This document shows positions 34,598 through 50,152 of a DNA stretch of 64,000 nt, one piece after another. Every line of letters starts with the position of its first letter. The first letter of the stretch is position 1. The notes beneath the pieces were generated by a model. It made no database searches and was not told the origin of the DNA. It saw nothing but the letters and a program-made list of their open reading frames with translations. A program made the translations under genes and the position numbers. The stretch is from Sambucus nigra (Eukaryota > Streptophyta > Magnoliopsida > Dipsacales > Adoxaceae), in contig OX422208.1 of NCBI GenBank assembly GCA_949130495.1, forward strand, positions 638,114,523 to 638,178,522, given 5' to 3'.

Positions 34598-34982
34598 GAG
34601 TTAGGCTCTCTAGCATACCTCACTTAACATATCTATGAACATACCAATTATTAAAAATAGTAAAATAATGTATTTTCAACCAAATTTGGTATATATGATC
34701 AAAATAATGAGGAGATTATTTGTAAAAAAATCATCAAAATATTCAACCCGAAAGTGGGTGAGATGATGGAAAAAATTTGAAAAGTCGAAATTTCACATAT
34801 ATGCCCATTTTTCATTTCACCCACTTCCGAGTTGAATTTTTTAATGACTTGTTTTGTAGATGATATCCTCATTATGTAGATCATGTATACCAAATTTGAT
34901 TGAAAAATATATTTTTACTATTTTTTAAAAATGGATATGTTCATAGGTATGTTGCTAAGAGGTATGTCAGAGAGTCTGACTC
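34598..34982. mobile_element. Inverted-repeat (MITE-like) element, 385 bp
   Basis: Left arm 34598-34762 and right arm 34820-34982 are inverted copies of each other (about 160 bp, roughly 80 percent by eye). Each arm begins GAGT(T/C)AG(G/A)CTCTCT at its outer end and contains AAATTTGGTATA. The centre is about 60 bp. No coding capacity. No convincing target duplication is visible next to the low-complexity flanks, so the superfamily is unassigned. Confidence 0.75.
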
Positions 34983-35127
34983 TTTTTATATATATATATA
35001 TATATCATACCGTTGGGTGAAAGAAAATGGTGGATTTTTGACCCAGGAGAGAGAAGCAACCGAGTTTATGGGAGAAAGTAGGGAAAGTGTTGTATTTTTG
35101 ATGGGAAAAAGGGTCTTTTAGGGCTTG

Positions 35128-35255
35128 AAATCCGTATTTTTTCTTATGGGCCTTGTCAGGTTGTTATGACAACGAGCGCCTATTTTTTTCACGGTCAAGG
35201 ACAGTGACAATGGCTCGACGAAAAATTGTGACTTTTTTTGTATTTTAGTGTAGTG
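35128..35255 (-). repeat. CACTA terminal and subterminal sequence
   Basis: On the minus strand the sequence starts CACTACACTAAAATAC at 35255, the CACTA terminal motif with the first five bases doubled. Subterminal GTCACAA, TTGTCACTG and TGACCGTGA follow within 100 bp. The orientation fits the 5' end of the minus-strand CACTA element whose TNP2 lies at 31840-33300. The other end is not in the window. Confidence 0.72.
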
Positions 35256-35256
35256 T

Positions 35257-35280
35257 CCCCCCCCCCCCCCCCCAAAAAAA
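35257..35280. repeat. Homopolymer C17 then A7
   Basis: A run of 17 C followed by 7 A, directly outside the CACTA terminus. The length is likely unreliable in sequencing. Confidence 0.9.
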
Positions 35281-36080
35281 GTGTCTCCTCCTACAACATT
35301 CCATAGATCATCGTCGTCCATGCACGGTGACTATTGTGAAGAGTATTATATAAGGGACTTGTCTAATAGCAGAGTTATTGTCACATGTACGCTCGTTTCC
35401 ATGAATACCAAAACACTTGTCCACGATCACACTTTGGAGGTGGGTGAGGCTCAGATAGTGGTTGATAAATATACCAGGGTTGTAGAGAGGAGCCTGTGAA
35501 AGTTTACTCCACTGAAGGGCCTATAGTAAAATCGTATAAAAATTATTGTATTATCTGGCGAGTTTATTTATTGGTCAGGATTAGGCAATGAACAACGTTT
35601 TATTTGGAAACAAGTTTGTAAAGTTTTAATTATGTGGGATACTTGTTGACATCTATTGACATTATAAGTTATTTTAATTTTTCGGTGTTTAATGACATCT
35701 TAATTTGTTTGGTTTTACTTCATATTTATTGAATATGCTCGAGTTGAATAAATTTTCTTGAATTTCCTTGGGTTGAATAAATTTGAGTGAATTATAAACT
35801 GAGAGTTCTTGTTTCTAACATGACCTTCGTTTTAACCTATTTATATAGGTGACTTGAATTTTGAAGACTATTTAATGGATTTCTTGTAATACAAAGAGTG
35901 TATGGGAGAGAGTAATAGAGTCCCTGATAGTCATGTAAATTGCATTTGTGAATTTATTAGATTTGATTAAAGAAATATCAACAGGACAAGATATCGTGTA
36001 CGTGCACCAATTGTACGAATGACAAATTTAAGTCTTTGAAAGACGTTGAGTTACAATTACTAATGTAGAGTATGTTATAA
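35281..36080 (+). other. Region with a possible CACTA-associated second-ORF remnant
   Basis: The only notable ORF (35281-35499) has VSMNTKTLVHDHTLEVGEA followed by a VVDK segment. This resembles the C-terminal block of plant CACTA-associated Transposase_24-type proteins (pattern V-S-T-D-x-K-T-x-V). The match is weak, and the block would lie upstream of TNP2 on the same strand, which is not the usual order. Alternatively it is a chance ORF. The remaining sequence to 36080 shows nothing recognisable. Confidence 0.3.
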
Positions 36081-36552
36081 AACTAATATATGGACATTCT
36101 ATGGGAAAAATAATGTATGTTCTGGAAGAATTATCGGTAATTGATCACGTAACGAAACCCCACTGGGTGGAAATGGTGAATGATTTTCCATCACATCATC
36201 TTTTGACCGAACTAATTGATGATCCTTATAGAGTCCACCACCATCAAAACCACCAGCCTATGGATATGGATGATGTACATTATGACCAAGTCAATGAGCA
36301 AGTTGATGCTGAATCACCCCAAGATAAAAAATACATACAGTTCAAAGCCGATGCAGTTAGATATTTATATGAGAATTATGAAAAATATTACTTGATAAAA
36401 TATGCAATGATCGGTTTGTAGAATTTGAAGAGTCAATTCAATTTTTCCAACAATAGAATAACTGGAATTCCAAAGTGGGCGAAATATATTCTTCTAAAAA
36501 AGAACATGTTACCTGATAATTATCAGAGCATGAATAAGATCTTGAATGGTTT
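36081..36552 (+). pseudogene. Plus-strand CACTA TNP2, 5' part
   Basis: 36101-36421 is open, with an acidic, His-rich segment as found upstream of the TNP2 core. After a stop at 36419 the family motif KNMLPDNYQSMNKIL follows (36501-36545), and the gene is then cut by element E after the Asn-Gly codons. Across the gap the next residues at 43729 on continue the expected KYEKIHAC block, with one stop. It is a relative of the minus-strand TNP2 (LPNNYSSMKNIL). Confidence 0.82.
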
Positions 36553-37785
36553 TGTAACAACCCGCGTAATTTTGGGATATTTTAATTAATTTCTGTAAAA
36601 TGGAGGAAAATAAAGTTTTTGGTAAAATTATTTTTATTGCTCAAATATGTTGGTTATTATTTTTAAAGGCGAGAATTTCAAACGATTTCGAAAATGAAGT
36701 TAAAACGGATCTTAAAATGATTTTTAAATGTTTTTAACTCTTGGAGTTGTTTTGACTTCCAACTTTTCATTTTTTTGCCCTATTTAAATGAGTCTTTTGG
36801 ATTCCAACTCTTCATTTCTTTGCATTATAAAAGGAAGTCGTAGGCAATCTTTTTAACATACTTTTAGCACAAATTTTGGCAGCGAATATATTTTATATTC
36901 CTCTTCTTTTTATATACACATTGGCCCTTGAGATTTATGAGTTCCAACCTTAGATTAGAGGTGTTCTTGGGGCTATTTTGTTGGAGATTCTTGGAGGAGC
37001 TTTTGTAGATCTTTTGAGTTGATCTTGAGGATGTGATCGTTGATTTCTCATCATGGTTTGAGGTTTGGGGTTTTACACAATATGCTCCTTTAGATCTCTT
37101 GAGAGTTTATTCCGTTGTTTTCATGTTTAATTGAACTCATATTTGAATAGATAAATTCATTGAAATCTGGAAAATAATTGTTGAAATTATTTTGATTCAT
37201 GTGGTATCACTATATTGTTGTTGAGCACATTGTCATGAGATTTTAATATGGCACGGATGTTGAGTACCCGCCAAAATACCTATTCCCGGGCTATGACTTG
37301 ATAAAGCATATGCGAATGGGGTGAGGCCTGGTTACCCATTGATGTGTTGTTGAGAAATTATATTGATAAATGCTTTGAGATTTGCATTTTGATTTGAATA
37401 TTCGTACTCATGTTGTTACGTTTTATTCATCACTAATATATATTTGTTGAGCATCCTTCTTGTCGTATTGTGTACTTCCCCATATTTTCTTTTAGTGGCA
37501 GGTTAGCGCGGATTTTGGGTCGCTATGGAGATTGATTTTTAGCGAGGATTATTTGGGAAAGATTTGTATTATTTTGATGTATAGAGCTTTGGAGATTTGT
37601 ATTTTATTTTCGAGTTAGTTGTAATTTTAATTCGAGAGACTTGTTGTAATTGAAGAGATTGAGATTAGTGGATTTATATTATTGTGGGTCTATTTAGATG
37701 CTATATACCTTGTTATTTGTGGATTTAGTTTAATTTTATCGCATTAGCGCTCCGTTCGCTCTCCCCGGATGGGCGGGGTGTTACA
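36553..37785 (+). repeat. 5' LTR of element E
   Basis: 1233 bp, the direct repeat of 42491-43723. It contains TATAAAAG at 36826-36833, also present at 42764-42771, as a probable TATA box. Confidence 0.94.
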
Positions 37786-37787
37786 AA

Positions 37788-37799
37788 TGGTATCAGAGC
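37788..37799 (+). other. Primer-binding site of element E
   Basis: TGGTATCAGAGC, complementary to initiator Met tRNA, two bases after the LTR end. Confidence 0.9.
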
Positions 37800-39141
37800 A
37801 TCAGGTTCTAGTGTCCTTTAGGATCTGTACGACTTACTGTGTTTTCATCTTAGTGTTCTTTGATATAGAGCCCTATGTTTAGGATTGTTGATCTCTTTGG
37901 TAAGATTCCGTATATATCAGTGAATCTTATTTACGTTCGAGAGTGATCGAACAAAGAAGTATTGCAGATGAGGTCCATTGGACGGATAGCGGAGATCGTA
38001 CTTAGGAGGTTATGAAGTATGTTCGAGTATGATGACCGTAGTTGAGGTCACTCCTATTATGGAAAATTGAGGAGAGACATCAGTAGAAGGTTTAGAAATG
38101 CGGGAATTGTGTATGTTACCTAACGAAGGCAATATATTCAAAGGCTTAGACATATAGTGGAGTGTGGTTAACTAGAACTGAAAATTTAGGGTAAAAATTT
38201 TGTTGACTCATCGGAGAAAAGTTATAATAGTGGGATTTAATAACCACCACCCGCAAATGAAGGTATGTTTCCTATCTAAGGAATTATGAGGCGTATTGAT
38301 TTTAGTAGCGATTAATACTGTGGGGGCTAAAAGGGTTGCTAAACTTAGCCTATAGCATTGTTATTTACGTAGACTCACTGAGGGGTGTGGGACACCTATA
38401 TATTACATGTTATCACATGGGTTTGATTTTTATCATGGGATTACTTCCTTTGGGCATGTCCGAGCATGATGTGACTATCGGCATGCATTGACTTGTGGTA
38501 TAGGAGAGCGTATGTACTACTACTATAGCTAGCATCTTGTCTTTTATAAGAGAGTAGATGAGTAGACTTTATTCGAATTAATAAAACCAGTAGAGAGGTT
38601 ATAAACTATTGACTAAAGACCTGAGGAGTTTCGATGACCGACTACTTTAGGTAGTAGTGTATCGGGGGGGTTCCTTGTTTGGATTTCTCATGCGAGACAC
38701 CCCACGCATGAAACTAATAACCGGTGGGAGTCGAAATAAGATAGGTCTTTAGGATATGAGTTTATAACCTTTGCTATTATAATGAAAGTTGTACGATAGG
38801 GTGTATGGGCTCCCTGGATGATTGGATTGTAGTAGTTTTCAAAATTGTGAAAAAGTAAGTAGTTGGGACTTCAGGAATTATTTGTTCAATATGTGAGGAT
38901 CATTTTTCCCAACGTTTGTCATGAGGACGGTATAGGGAAGATTGGGTATAATTTAAATTTGATTCAGTTGGAACTATATGGTGAGACTTAGTGTAACATC
39001 GATGGGAATTTCGTTAATGTACAGTATGGGCGGTACTACTTAGATTTCTTGCGATGTGAGATTTATACTCGGAGTTGACCTTATCAGTACGGTTCATTTT
39101 TCTGAATTTCGGGACGAAATTCTGTTATAAGGGGGGAAGTA
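37800..39141. other. Interior of E upstream of D2
   Basis: No intact ORF. A stretch at 38640-38760 matches part of the D LTR (22970-23080; shared GTTCCTTGTTTGGATTT, GACGCTCC/GACACCCC, GCATGAA). The end has TTTCGGGACGAAATTCTG and a purine tract AAGGGGGGAAG (39129-39139) right before D2, as at the end of a Gypsy pol followed by a 3' LTR. Confidence 0.6.
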
Positions 39142-42391
<3,250 letters not shown>

Positions 42392-42490
42392 TTTTGGAGG
42401 CGAAATTATTTTTGGAGATTGTTGGCCTGATTTTTTAGAGTTAGGCATTCGGCGAATTTCGAGGTCGAAATTCCATTGTTAGTGGGTAAG

Positions 42491-43723
42491 TGTAACAACC
42501 CGCGTAATTTTGGGCTATTTTAATTAATTTCTGGAAAATGGAGGAAAATAAAGTTTTTGGTAAAATTATTTTTATTGCTCAAATATGTTGGTTATTATTT
42601 TTAAAGGCGAGAATTTCAAACGGTTTCGAAAATGAAGTTAAAACGGATCTTAAAATGATTTTTAAATGTTTTTTAATCTTGGAGTTGTTTTGACTTCCAA
42701 CTTTTCATTTTTTTGCCCTATTAAAATGAGTCTTTTGGATTCCAACTCTTCATTTCTTTGCATTATAAAAGGCAGTCGTGGGCAACCTTTTTAACATACT
42801 TTTAGCACAAATTTTGGCAACAAATATATTTTATATTCCTCTTCTTTTTATATACACATTGGCCCTTGAGATTTATGAGTTCCAACCTTAGATTAGAGGT
42901 GTTGTTGGGGCTATTTTGTTGGAGGTTCTTGGAGGAGATTTTGTAGATCTTTTGAGTTGATCTTGAGGATGTGATCGTTGATTTCTCATCATGGTTTGAG
43001 GTATGGGGTTTTACACAATATGCTCCTTTAGATCTCTTGAGAGTTTATTCCGTTGTTTTCATGTTTAATTGAACTCATATTTGAATTGATAAATTCATTG
43101 AAATCTGAAAAATAATTGTTGAAATTATTTTGATTCATGTGGTATCACTATATTGTTGTTGAGCACATTGTCATGAGATTTTAATATGGCACGGATGTTG
43201 AGTACCCGCCAAAATACCTATTCCCGGGCTATGGCTTGATAAAGCATATGCGAATGGGGTGAGGCCTGGTTACCCATTGATGTGTTGTTGAGAAATTATA
43301 TTGATAAATGCTTTGAGATTTGCATTTTGATTTGAATATTCGTACTCGTGTTGTTACGTTTTATTCATCGCTAATATATATTTGTTGAGCATCCTTCTTG
43401 TCGTATTGTGTACTTCCCCATATTTTCTTTTAGTGGCAGGTTAGCGCGGATTTTGGGGCGCTATGGAGATTGATTTTTAGCGAGGATTATTTGGGAAAGA
43501 TTTGTATTATTTTGATGTATAGAGCTTTGAAGATTTGTATTTTATTTTCGAGTTAGTTGTAATTTTAATTCGAGAGACTTGTTGTAATTGAAGAGATTGA
43601 GATTAGTGGATTTATATTATTGTGGGTTTATTTAGATGCTCTATACCTTGTTATTTGTGGATTTAGTTTAATTTTATCGCATTAGCGCTCCGTTCGCTCT
43701 CCCCGGGTGGGTGGGGTGTTACA
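42491..43723 (+). repeat. 3' LTR of element E
   Basis: Same 1233-bp length as the 5' LTR. It follows TTTCGAGGTCGAAATTCC and a weak purine tract GTGGGTAAG. Confidence 0.94.
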
Positions 43724-45020
43724 GGTTTGTGTTTGAAGTAAAAATCTATTCATGCTTGAAGGTATGAATTCATATTGTACCGTAAAGAATACTAACTAAA
43801 GAATGAGTGTTCGAGATGCAATGAGGCAAGATATACAGTTTCTAAGAGTGGAAAGACAAACCTGATAAATCTCGCAAGTGCTTCCAATTTGCATGAAAGG
43901 TATTGAAGTATTTTCCCCTCGGGACACTGATAAAAATATTTTTCATTGTAACATGGATAGTAGAGGCCATAACACGGCATGCTCGAGCCAATGTGGGTGG
44001 GAATCTCATGCGTCATCCCATTGATTCACTCATATGGCATCTGTCAAACATACGACACCATGAATTTGTAAAGGAATCGTGTAATGTCCATCTTGGATTA
44101 TCAATTGATAGGCTTAATCCTTTAGGAAATTGTTGAATTAATCAGTGTTATTGGCCAGTTCTCATGGATCCATTAAGTCTCCCACCAACATTGTGCATGA
44201 GAAAAGTGTTCACATTATTGACATTGTTGATACCCAGGCCAAAGATTCCTGGCAATGAGGTTGGTATTTTTATCCCCATTAATCGAAGAACTTAAAGAGT
44301 TATGGGTTGAAGGCGTGAGGGCATTTGATGCTTATAAGGGTGAAGAGTTCACACTTAAATCAATAATGTTGTAGGCAATTGATGACTTTACTTCATATGG
44401 AACCTTTTTCGGTTGTAATGTTCATAGTGATTATGGATATCCCATCTATATGAAGGAGACTGAATCCACTTGGCCACATCATAGTGGTGAGATTAGTTAT
44501 GACGGCCATTATAGATTTCTACAAGATAGTCACTCTTTTAGAAACGACAAATATAACTTTTTACCTATCAATCACGAGAATAAGACAAAATCTACTCATA
44601 TTTTTGGTTATCAAATTGAGGAGAGGCAAAGGATATGACTTTGGGGAATAAGTTTGTTGGAAAAAACCTCTATTTATAGGGCAAACGCATATAGCTAGGG
44701 AGGATCGAAAAGATTATAGTAAAATGAAGGCATGGTCCACACTGTCATTATTTTACTTTCTATATTGGAAAGATTACTATGTAAGTATTGTAATTCATAT
44801 GATGCACACAGATACATATTTTGCAGAATATCTGATAGGATCATGTATGGGTGGATCTCATTCGATTGATGGAGATACGACGCATCGTTATATACAGGAG
44901 ATGAAAATAAAAAGGAAAATTATGGTTAAGAACTAATCCTATAACATAAAGAAATTCAATCCCACCAGGTGCTTTCACTTTGACTACTAGTGTGAAAAAG
45001 ATCCTCCTAGACGCGTTGTT
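43724..45020 (+). pseudogene. Plus-strand CACTA TNP2, central part
   Basis: Continues TNP2 from 36552. Blocks are RYFPLGTL-type (43905), LMRHPIDSLIWHLSN (44007), NVHLGLSIDRLNPLGN (44091), NPLSLPPTLCMRK (44173), a PLIEELKELWVEGVRAFDA-type block (44275), YPIYMKETESTWPHHSGEIS (44438), GHYRFLQDSHSFR (44498) and FLYWKDYYVSI to HTDTYFAEYLIGSCMGG (44754-44855). At least six stops or frameshifts. It ends at the F insertion near the family block rich in Pro and Cys. Confidence 0.88.
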
Positions 45021-45841
45021 TGTAACACCTCGCGCACTCTAGCAAGCAAGGTGTCCAACCACCGCCACCAAACTACATCGGACATCACTAAATAAGTTAT
45101 CATTCTCAACATGTGACAGATATATGAGACACTAAAATTTTTTCCACAAGATATTAATTAAATTTAGCCAAAAATATAACCATGCTTGCAATATTAAAGT
45201 ATCACCATGCTAATCTCCAAAATAAATCGAACTCCAAATAAATATAACTCAAAGAAAATCATCCAACGATAAATATCTGGCTGGCTTTATAAACAACTGT
45301 GGAATCGATTGGCTCACCAAGTCTATAAATAAAAGTCTCATAATAGAAGTGACAGAATAGAAAGTAACTATAAACTACTAAAGTAGACAAAATAAATCTT
45401 CAGCTGTACCTCCAAAAATAGCTTCAATAACTCCTATGCAACTACTCCAGCACTATACTAGAAATGTTAATCAATGCAATGGGTCAGAGTCCACCGCATG
45501 AATACTATCTACTCCTTCCAATCTCAATACCGACCGTCGTGGCCTCACGAACGATAGCTGCTAACTCATCATCACCCAAAATAAGAAGACCCTACCTTCC
45601 CGGAGCTGTAGGACCGGAAACTAGACCCTCTCTCCTATCTCCATATCGCCTAGTGTTCGCATCTTAAAAGATAGGAACAAAAATAATATCAGACTCAGAA
45701 TAACTAAGAATATAAATCATTAAAGGAATCAAAGATAGTTAATGCGGAAGCTAAATGAAATCACAACCTACATGATCTAAGACCATGCTCGGATACCATC
45801 TATAACACCAATTCGCTTGCCGAAATGCGCGGGGTGTTACA
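45021..45841 (-). mobile_element. Element F: 821-bp TRIM-like element with about 40-bp termini
   Basis: Flanked by TTGTT (45016-45020 and 45842-45846). On the minus strand it starts TGTAACACCCCGCGCA and a 41-bp end closes with GGTGTTATA at 45801. TGGTATCCGAGC (45798-45787) follows, one mismatch from the initiator-Met PBS. The other end has GGTGGCGGTGG, a purine-rich tract, before a 37-bp end closing GGTGTTACA. The two ends are also inverted copies of each other because each is nearly palindromic. No coding capacity. I read it as an LTR retrotransposon reduced to termini and priming sites; a solo LTR or TIR element is the alternative. Confidence 0.65.
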
Positions 45842-46003
45842 TTGTTCAACTTTAAGACTCTAATTAGTTATTCTGGTAATTTATGCAGGGTTGTAAGGTA
45901 AAGAACAAATGACCTCAAACAGTGCAAGTCTCACGACTCGAAAGTCATAATTTAATTATTCGCTATGTTATTTAAACATATATTTTCTAAGCATAAGGAT
46001 CTC
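45842..46003 (+). pseudogene. Plus-strand CACTA TNP2, short segment between F and G
   Basis: Contains a block reading DLKQCKSHDSKV (45909-45947), comparable to the conserved LKSHDCH motif of TNP2/DUF4218 proteins, with stops. It is cut at 46003 by element G. Confidence 0.65.
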
Positions 46004-47428
46004 TGATGTCGGCCGAAATCGAGCGTCCATGTAGATACATCAATCATTGTTATCGGCTTTCGATCGCAATGCAAAAAAACCCTAAACAATGACTACACTC
46101 TTTAGAGGAGTATAGCGTCCAGTTTGGGTATCAAAAATCCACAGGGAATGTTTGACAGGCTCTAATTAATTTATTACTTCTGAAATAAAAGTGGAAAAAG
46201 TGATGAGGTTTAAAAGGAAAAATGGGGAAAAATAAATAAAACTAGAAAAGAACAATAAAACAAAATTAGGGTCACATCCCCATCATGGGCTAAAAATGTG
46301 TAAAACGGATTTCGGTTTGAAAACATTTAACCGAGCATATTCAATTAATTATAAGCATCAAACATGAATAAAATTAATTCAAAAATGAAATATTAAACAT
46401 TTAATCGAAAATGGTCACACATGGATTAATTTTGGATTATAGCTTTAAACACTAACGTTGCATGACAAAGAAAGTTAAATTCATAATGTTATGACTTTAA
46501 TACACGAGGTATCAATTAAATGCATTTTGACCCAAAAACTAGATTTCAAAGCTCTAGACCCATTAATGGCAGAAACATGATCCCAACCCTAAAACTAACT
46601 ACAATACATATTTAAAGACATAAAATAATTGAAAGTAATAAATAAAAAAGAAAATAGAGTAATAAATCTATACTATAAAGCAAGAAATCAACAAATAGAA
46701 ACTATATTAATGGTTGGGATGATGAATAGTTCAACTTACAACACCCAAAAAAAGATATGGAGGAGGAGCTCTTAACACCCAAACCTTAACCTAAACCAAA
46801 AAAATGAAATAAATAAAAGACATATTACAAAATAAAAAAATTTGTTTGTATAGTAAGTGAAATAATAAAAAAAATAAAATAAAAAGAAACAAGCATCGGA
46901 TATCTGTAGGACCCAATGAACCGCGGCCTGGGGGCAGGTCGACCTCAGGTCAGGTTGGAGGTGCCTCGTTTGCTCGTAGGATATAATCTGAAAGTCTGAT
47001 CGATTGGGGGCTCAGTTCCGGTCGACCGGTCCTCTGTTTTTTTGGAAGCCTTGGTCATCACATGGGAGACTCTACGGATTTGGCTCTAACTTCTTTGTCC
47101 GAACTTGAAACGACATGCCGTTTGCCACCACGTGATGCTAACTCAATGAAATACGCTTCCGTGGAATTCCACTGAGTTAGAGATTAAGTATAAATTGACT
47201 AAATTTCCCTTGAAGTTGAGTCAGACGATGAAATTTCCTCGAAAAGCAACCAATTCACACGCTAAGCATTCTAATACCTACAAAAGCTCAATTATACCTC
47301 GCAAAGAATATAAACATACAAAATATAGGTTTTCTGTTTAACGAGCATAAATATAGGCATAAGGAACACAAAAGTGCTATAATGAATGAAGATAACAAGC
47401 ACAAATACGCAATATTCGTGACACATCA
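46004..47428 (-). repeat. 3' LTR of element G
   Basis: Direct repeat of 50153-51567, with TGATGTC at one end and GACACATCA at the other. Its purine tract AGTCAGGAGGTG is at 47440-47429 on the minus strand. Confidence 0.85.
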
Positions 47429-49582
47429 CACCTCCTGACTTAAACATTGGTAGTCCCTAGTAATGAAACAAAACAAAACCTGTCCAACGGAAGGTGGTGC
47501 AAAACGTATATAAGTATAAAATATAAATTCCACTTGCGTAGGGAACACAATTGCATTTAGCATATGCAATAATCCGTTAAACCCCTTGGTTACCCTAGTG
47601 GACGAGTATTGTCTTGTGACGGTTTTTAAGGATGAAACCCACAAACATCAAAGTTTTCTAAAAAAGTATGCCCAACCAAAATGCGACAAGCTCAACAATA
47701 ATGAAAAAGATTTAAAATGAATTATTAGCAAAGTGAATGAATCCACACAAAAGGCCGTATTATTAACATTATAGAACAAACTTCATAGAATTCAAACCTT
47801 AAAAGTGGGAGGAAAAGTGAGCACATGAAAGGTATGATTTGACAAAAATTTTATAAACCGGAAAATAAACATTAAAGCATGTATATATGTTAATCCTTAT
47901 CGGATATTACACTCAACAAATGAAATCACTATGAATGGGAGGTAATACATTGGACATGCGGGCATACAGCGTAAATAGAAATAGAAACTAGGCCATGCAC
48001 AAGTCACTAATGAAGAATGCTATATATAAAATGAAAAACATGTAATATCAATGAAAGATATAGTCATTAAAGGAGGCAAAATATATTTTCACTAATTATT
48101 GCAATTATTTAAACTTTCGAATAAAATTCACCCTAGGATCACATAGGACTTTATAGGGTTGTAATGTAGGTTTTGGGTTAAGGTTAGGAAATGAAAGGAA
48201 TATGTACGGATTACTAGGGAGTTATGTAAGGTGAGGTAAAGGTCAATACGGGTGATATAACAAAGATAACCTATGATCATTTCCTACAGTTTACGCAATT
48301 CTCGAGTAAAAAATCATGATCAAGTAACACATTTCAAAATATGAACTCAAATAATGATCGATCAAATGAAAGAATAGTGAGATTACAGACGAATTTAATG
48401 TTTTCAAGGAGGAAAGAGTAGTGTATAACACTCACAAATGAAGAAAATCCCAAAGCTCACTAGGTATAAGTATGTACAATGCAACAAAGATTACCGAGTT
48501 ATAAAAATCTTAAACTAATTCATTAAAATAAGGAAATCACATGTGCTCATGGGATTAAAGTTTAATTCATTAAGTTATTCATAATATTAATGATTTGAGG
48601 ACTAAAGTCTACTAACTTCTAAAATCAAGAACATGCATCATTAAGTTGTTTATTGGATCGGTCATTTATTAAAATTTATCATCGAAAACAAAAATCCCAA
48701 CTAAAGAGAAAAAATAAAGAAAACATTTTTGAAAATTTTCAATTCTTTACAACAAAGCATGCTTAGTGAATAACATGTGATTAAATCAATGTAACTAAAC
48801 AGTAAATGGGAAGAATATCCGACACCCCTAACTTAAATGTTTCATTGTCCTCAATGTAAATCAAGAACACAACATAAAGATAGGGAAAGAAAGATATTAC
48901 CCATAGCGGAGCGATCCCGAAAAGTAAGAATCCATTGAATCTACAAAATATGTTAGAACCAAGCATAACAAAAAGAACAACAAAAATTGTAACTAATTAC
49001 ACTAGACTAAAATTAAAAATAAAGAAAAAAATAAAGAAAGAAAATTAACTATTTACAACCTACAATATTAACTTCTAACTAACTATACACTAGAAGTCAA
49101 AATTTTTGAGGGTCTTCCGAAATTACGATTTGACTTTGAGGGATTAATCGTGTACTATATTTTTCAAGCATGTGTCCTGGAAAATAAGAATTTCATTTGA
49201 GCAACAAAAGGCATGTGTAAGGTGTAAGAAATTAACCATCACCAATTAAAAATTTTAGTGGGGTGATGGGGGATATGGATACTAAGGGGGACAAGACCAA
49301 ATTAATCTAGGGAAAATTAAAATCACATCCCCAATGTTTTTCAATTGGAAGGGGAGGTGGGGAAAGTGAAAATGAATTGCCCATGAGATGAATCATCTCA
49401 AAATAACATTCCCGTTCAAGAATCGGGTCAAAGTTCTAAAGAATTTTAACCGATTCTTGTGCTAAATTTAATGGTTCGATAATAGTGGGTAACCAAGGAA
49501 ACGAAGGACCTTCAACCTCAATAGAATTTTAAATATTAATAAGAGGTTAAAATTCAAAAGTTTTTGGATCACTCTCAATGAT
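47429..49582. other. Non-coding interior of element G
   Basis: AT-rich, with no ORF recognised on either strand. It holds nothing identifiable beyond the polypurine tract at its left border. Confidence 0.6.
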
Positions 49583-49975
49583 TTATTCCTCAAGAAGGGG
49601 TGAAGGTGAAACGCAAGTTACAACCTCAACCGAGCCTTGTGGAGAAGAAATAATCTCATTTACTTGGCCATTTATTTCTAAAGACCAAGCTTTAAGACTC
49701 TCGGATTGGTTATTCAATTCCTTGAAAGCTAACTCATAATCAAACCAACAAGAAGACATATCATATTCTTGAGAGGTTTGCTCATAGCTATACGATTCCT
49801 CACTTCCCAAATTACCTTCCCAAGGCGATGAGGGATTACTTACAAATTCTTGAATTTCACGCCCAAGTCGTTCATTTTCAAGAATTTGTAGTCATTATCG
49901 CATAGTCTTGGGAGTGTAACTTGGAAAACTATTCTCATAGCAATTAAGGTTATCTAAAGAGTTACAACGAGACAT
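49583..49975 (-). pseudogene. Short gag-like ORF of element G
   Basis: From ATG at 49975 (MSRCNSLDNLNCYENSF), about 130 codons, acidic and Asn/Ser/Glu-rich, ending VEVVTCVSPSPLLEE. Two adjacent stops (TAA TGA) interrupt it near codon 27. It lies about 155 bp downstream of the PBS, where gag starts in LTR elements. I recognise no domain. It may be a gag N-terminal remnant or a small element-specific protein. Confidence 0.45.
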
Positions 49976-50129
49976 TTCGTATTAGGCAATTCAAAAACAA
50001 GACAAGCACCAAAATTTTAAGATTTTCGAAATAATTTAGCACAAGTAAAAAAGAAAGGGAAAATAAAAGAATACAAATAAAAAAAAGAATACAACAAAAT
50101 AATAAAATAATTACAAACTATAATAAAAA

Positions 50130-50149
50130 GGTCCCCGATAACGACGCCA
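50130..50149 (-). other. Primer-binding site of element G
   Basis: Minus strand TGGCGTCGTTATCGGGGACC, four bases inside the LTR end GACATCA. It resembles the TGGCGCCGTT-type sites of Tat/Athila elements. The tRNA is not assigned. Confidence 0.75.
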
Positions 50150-50152
50150 TTT

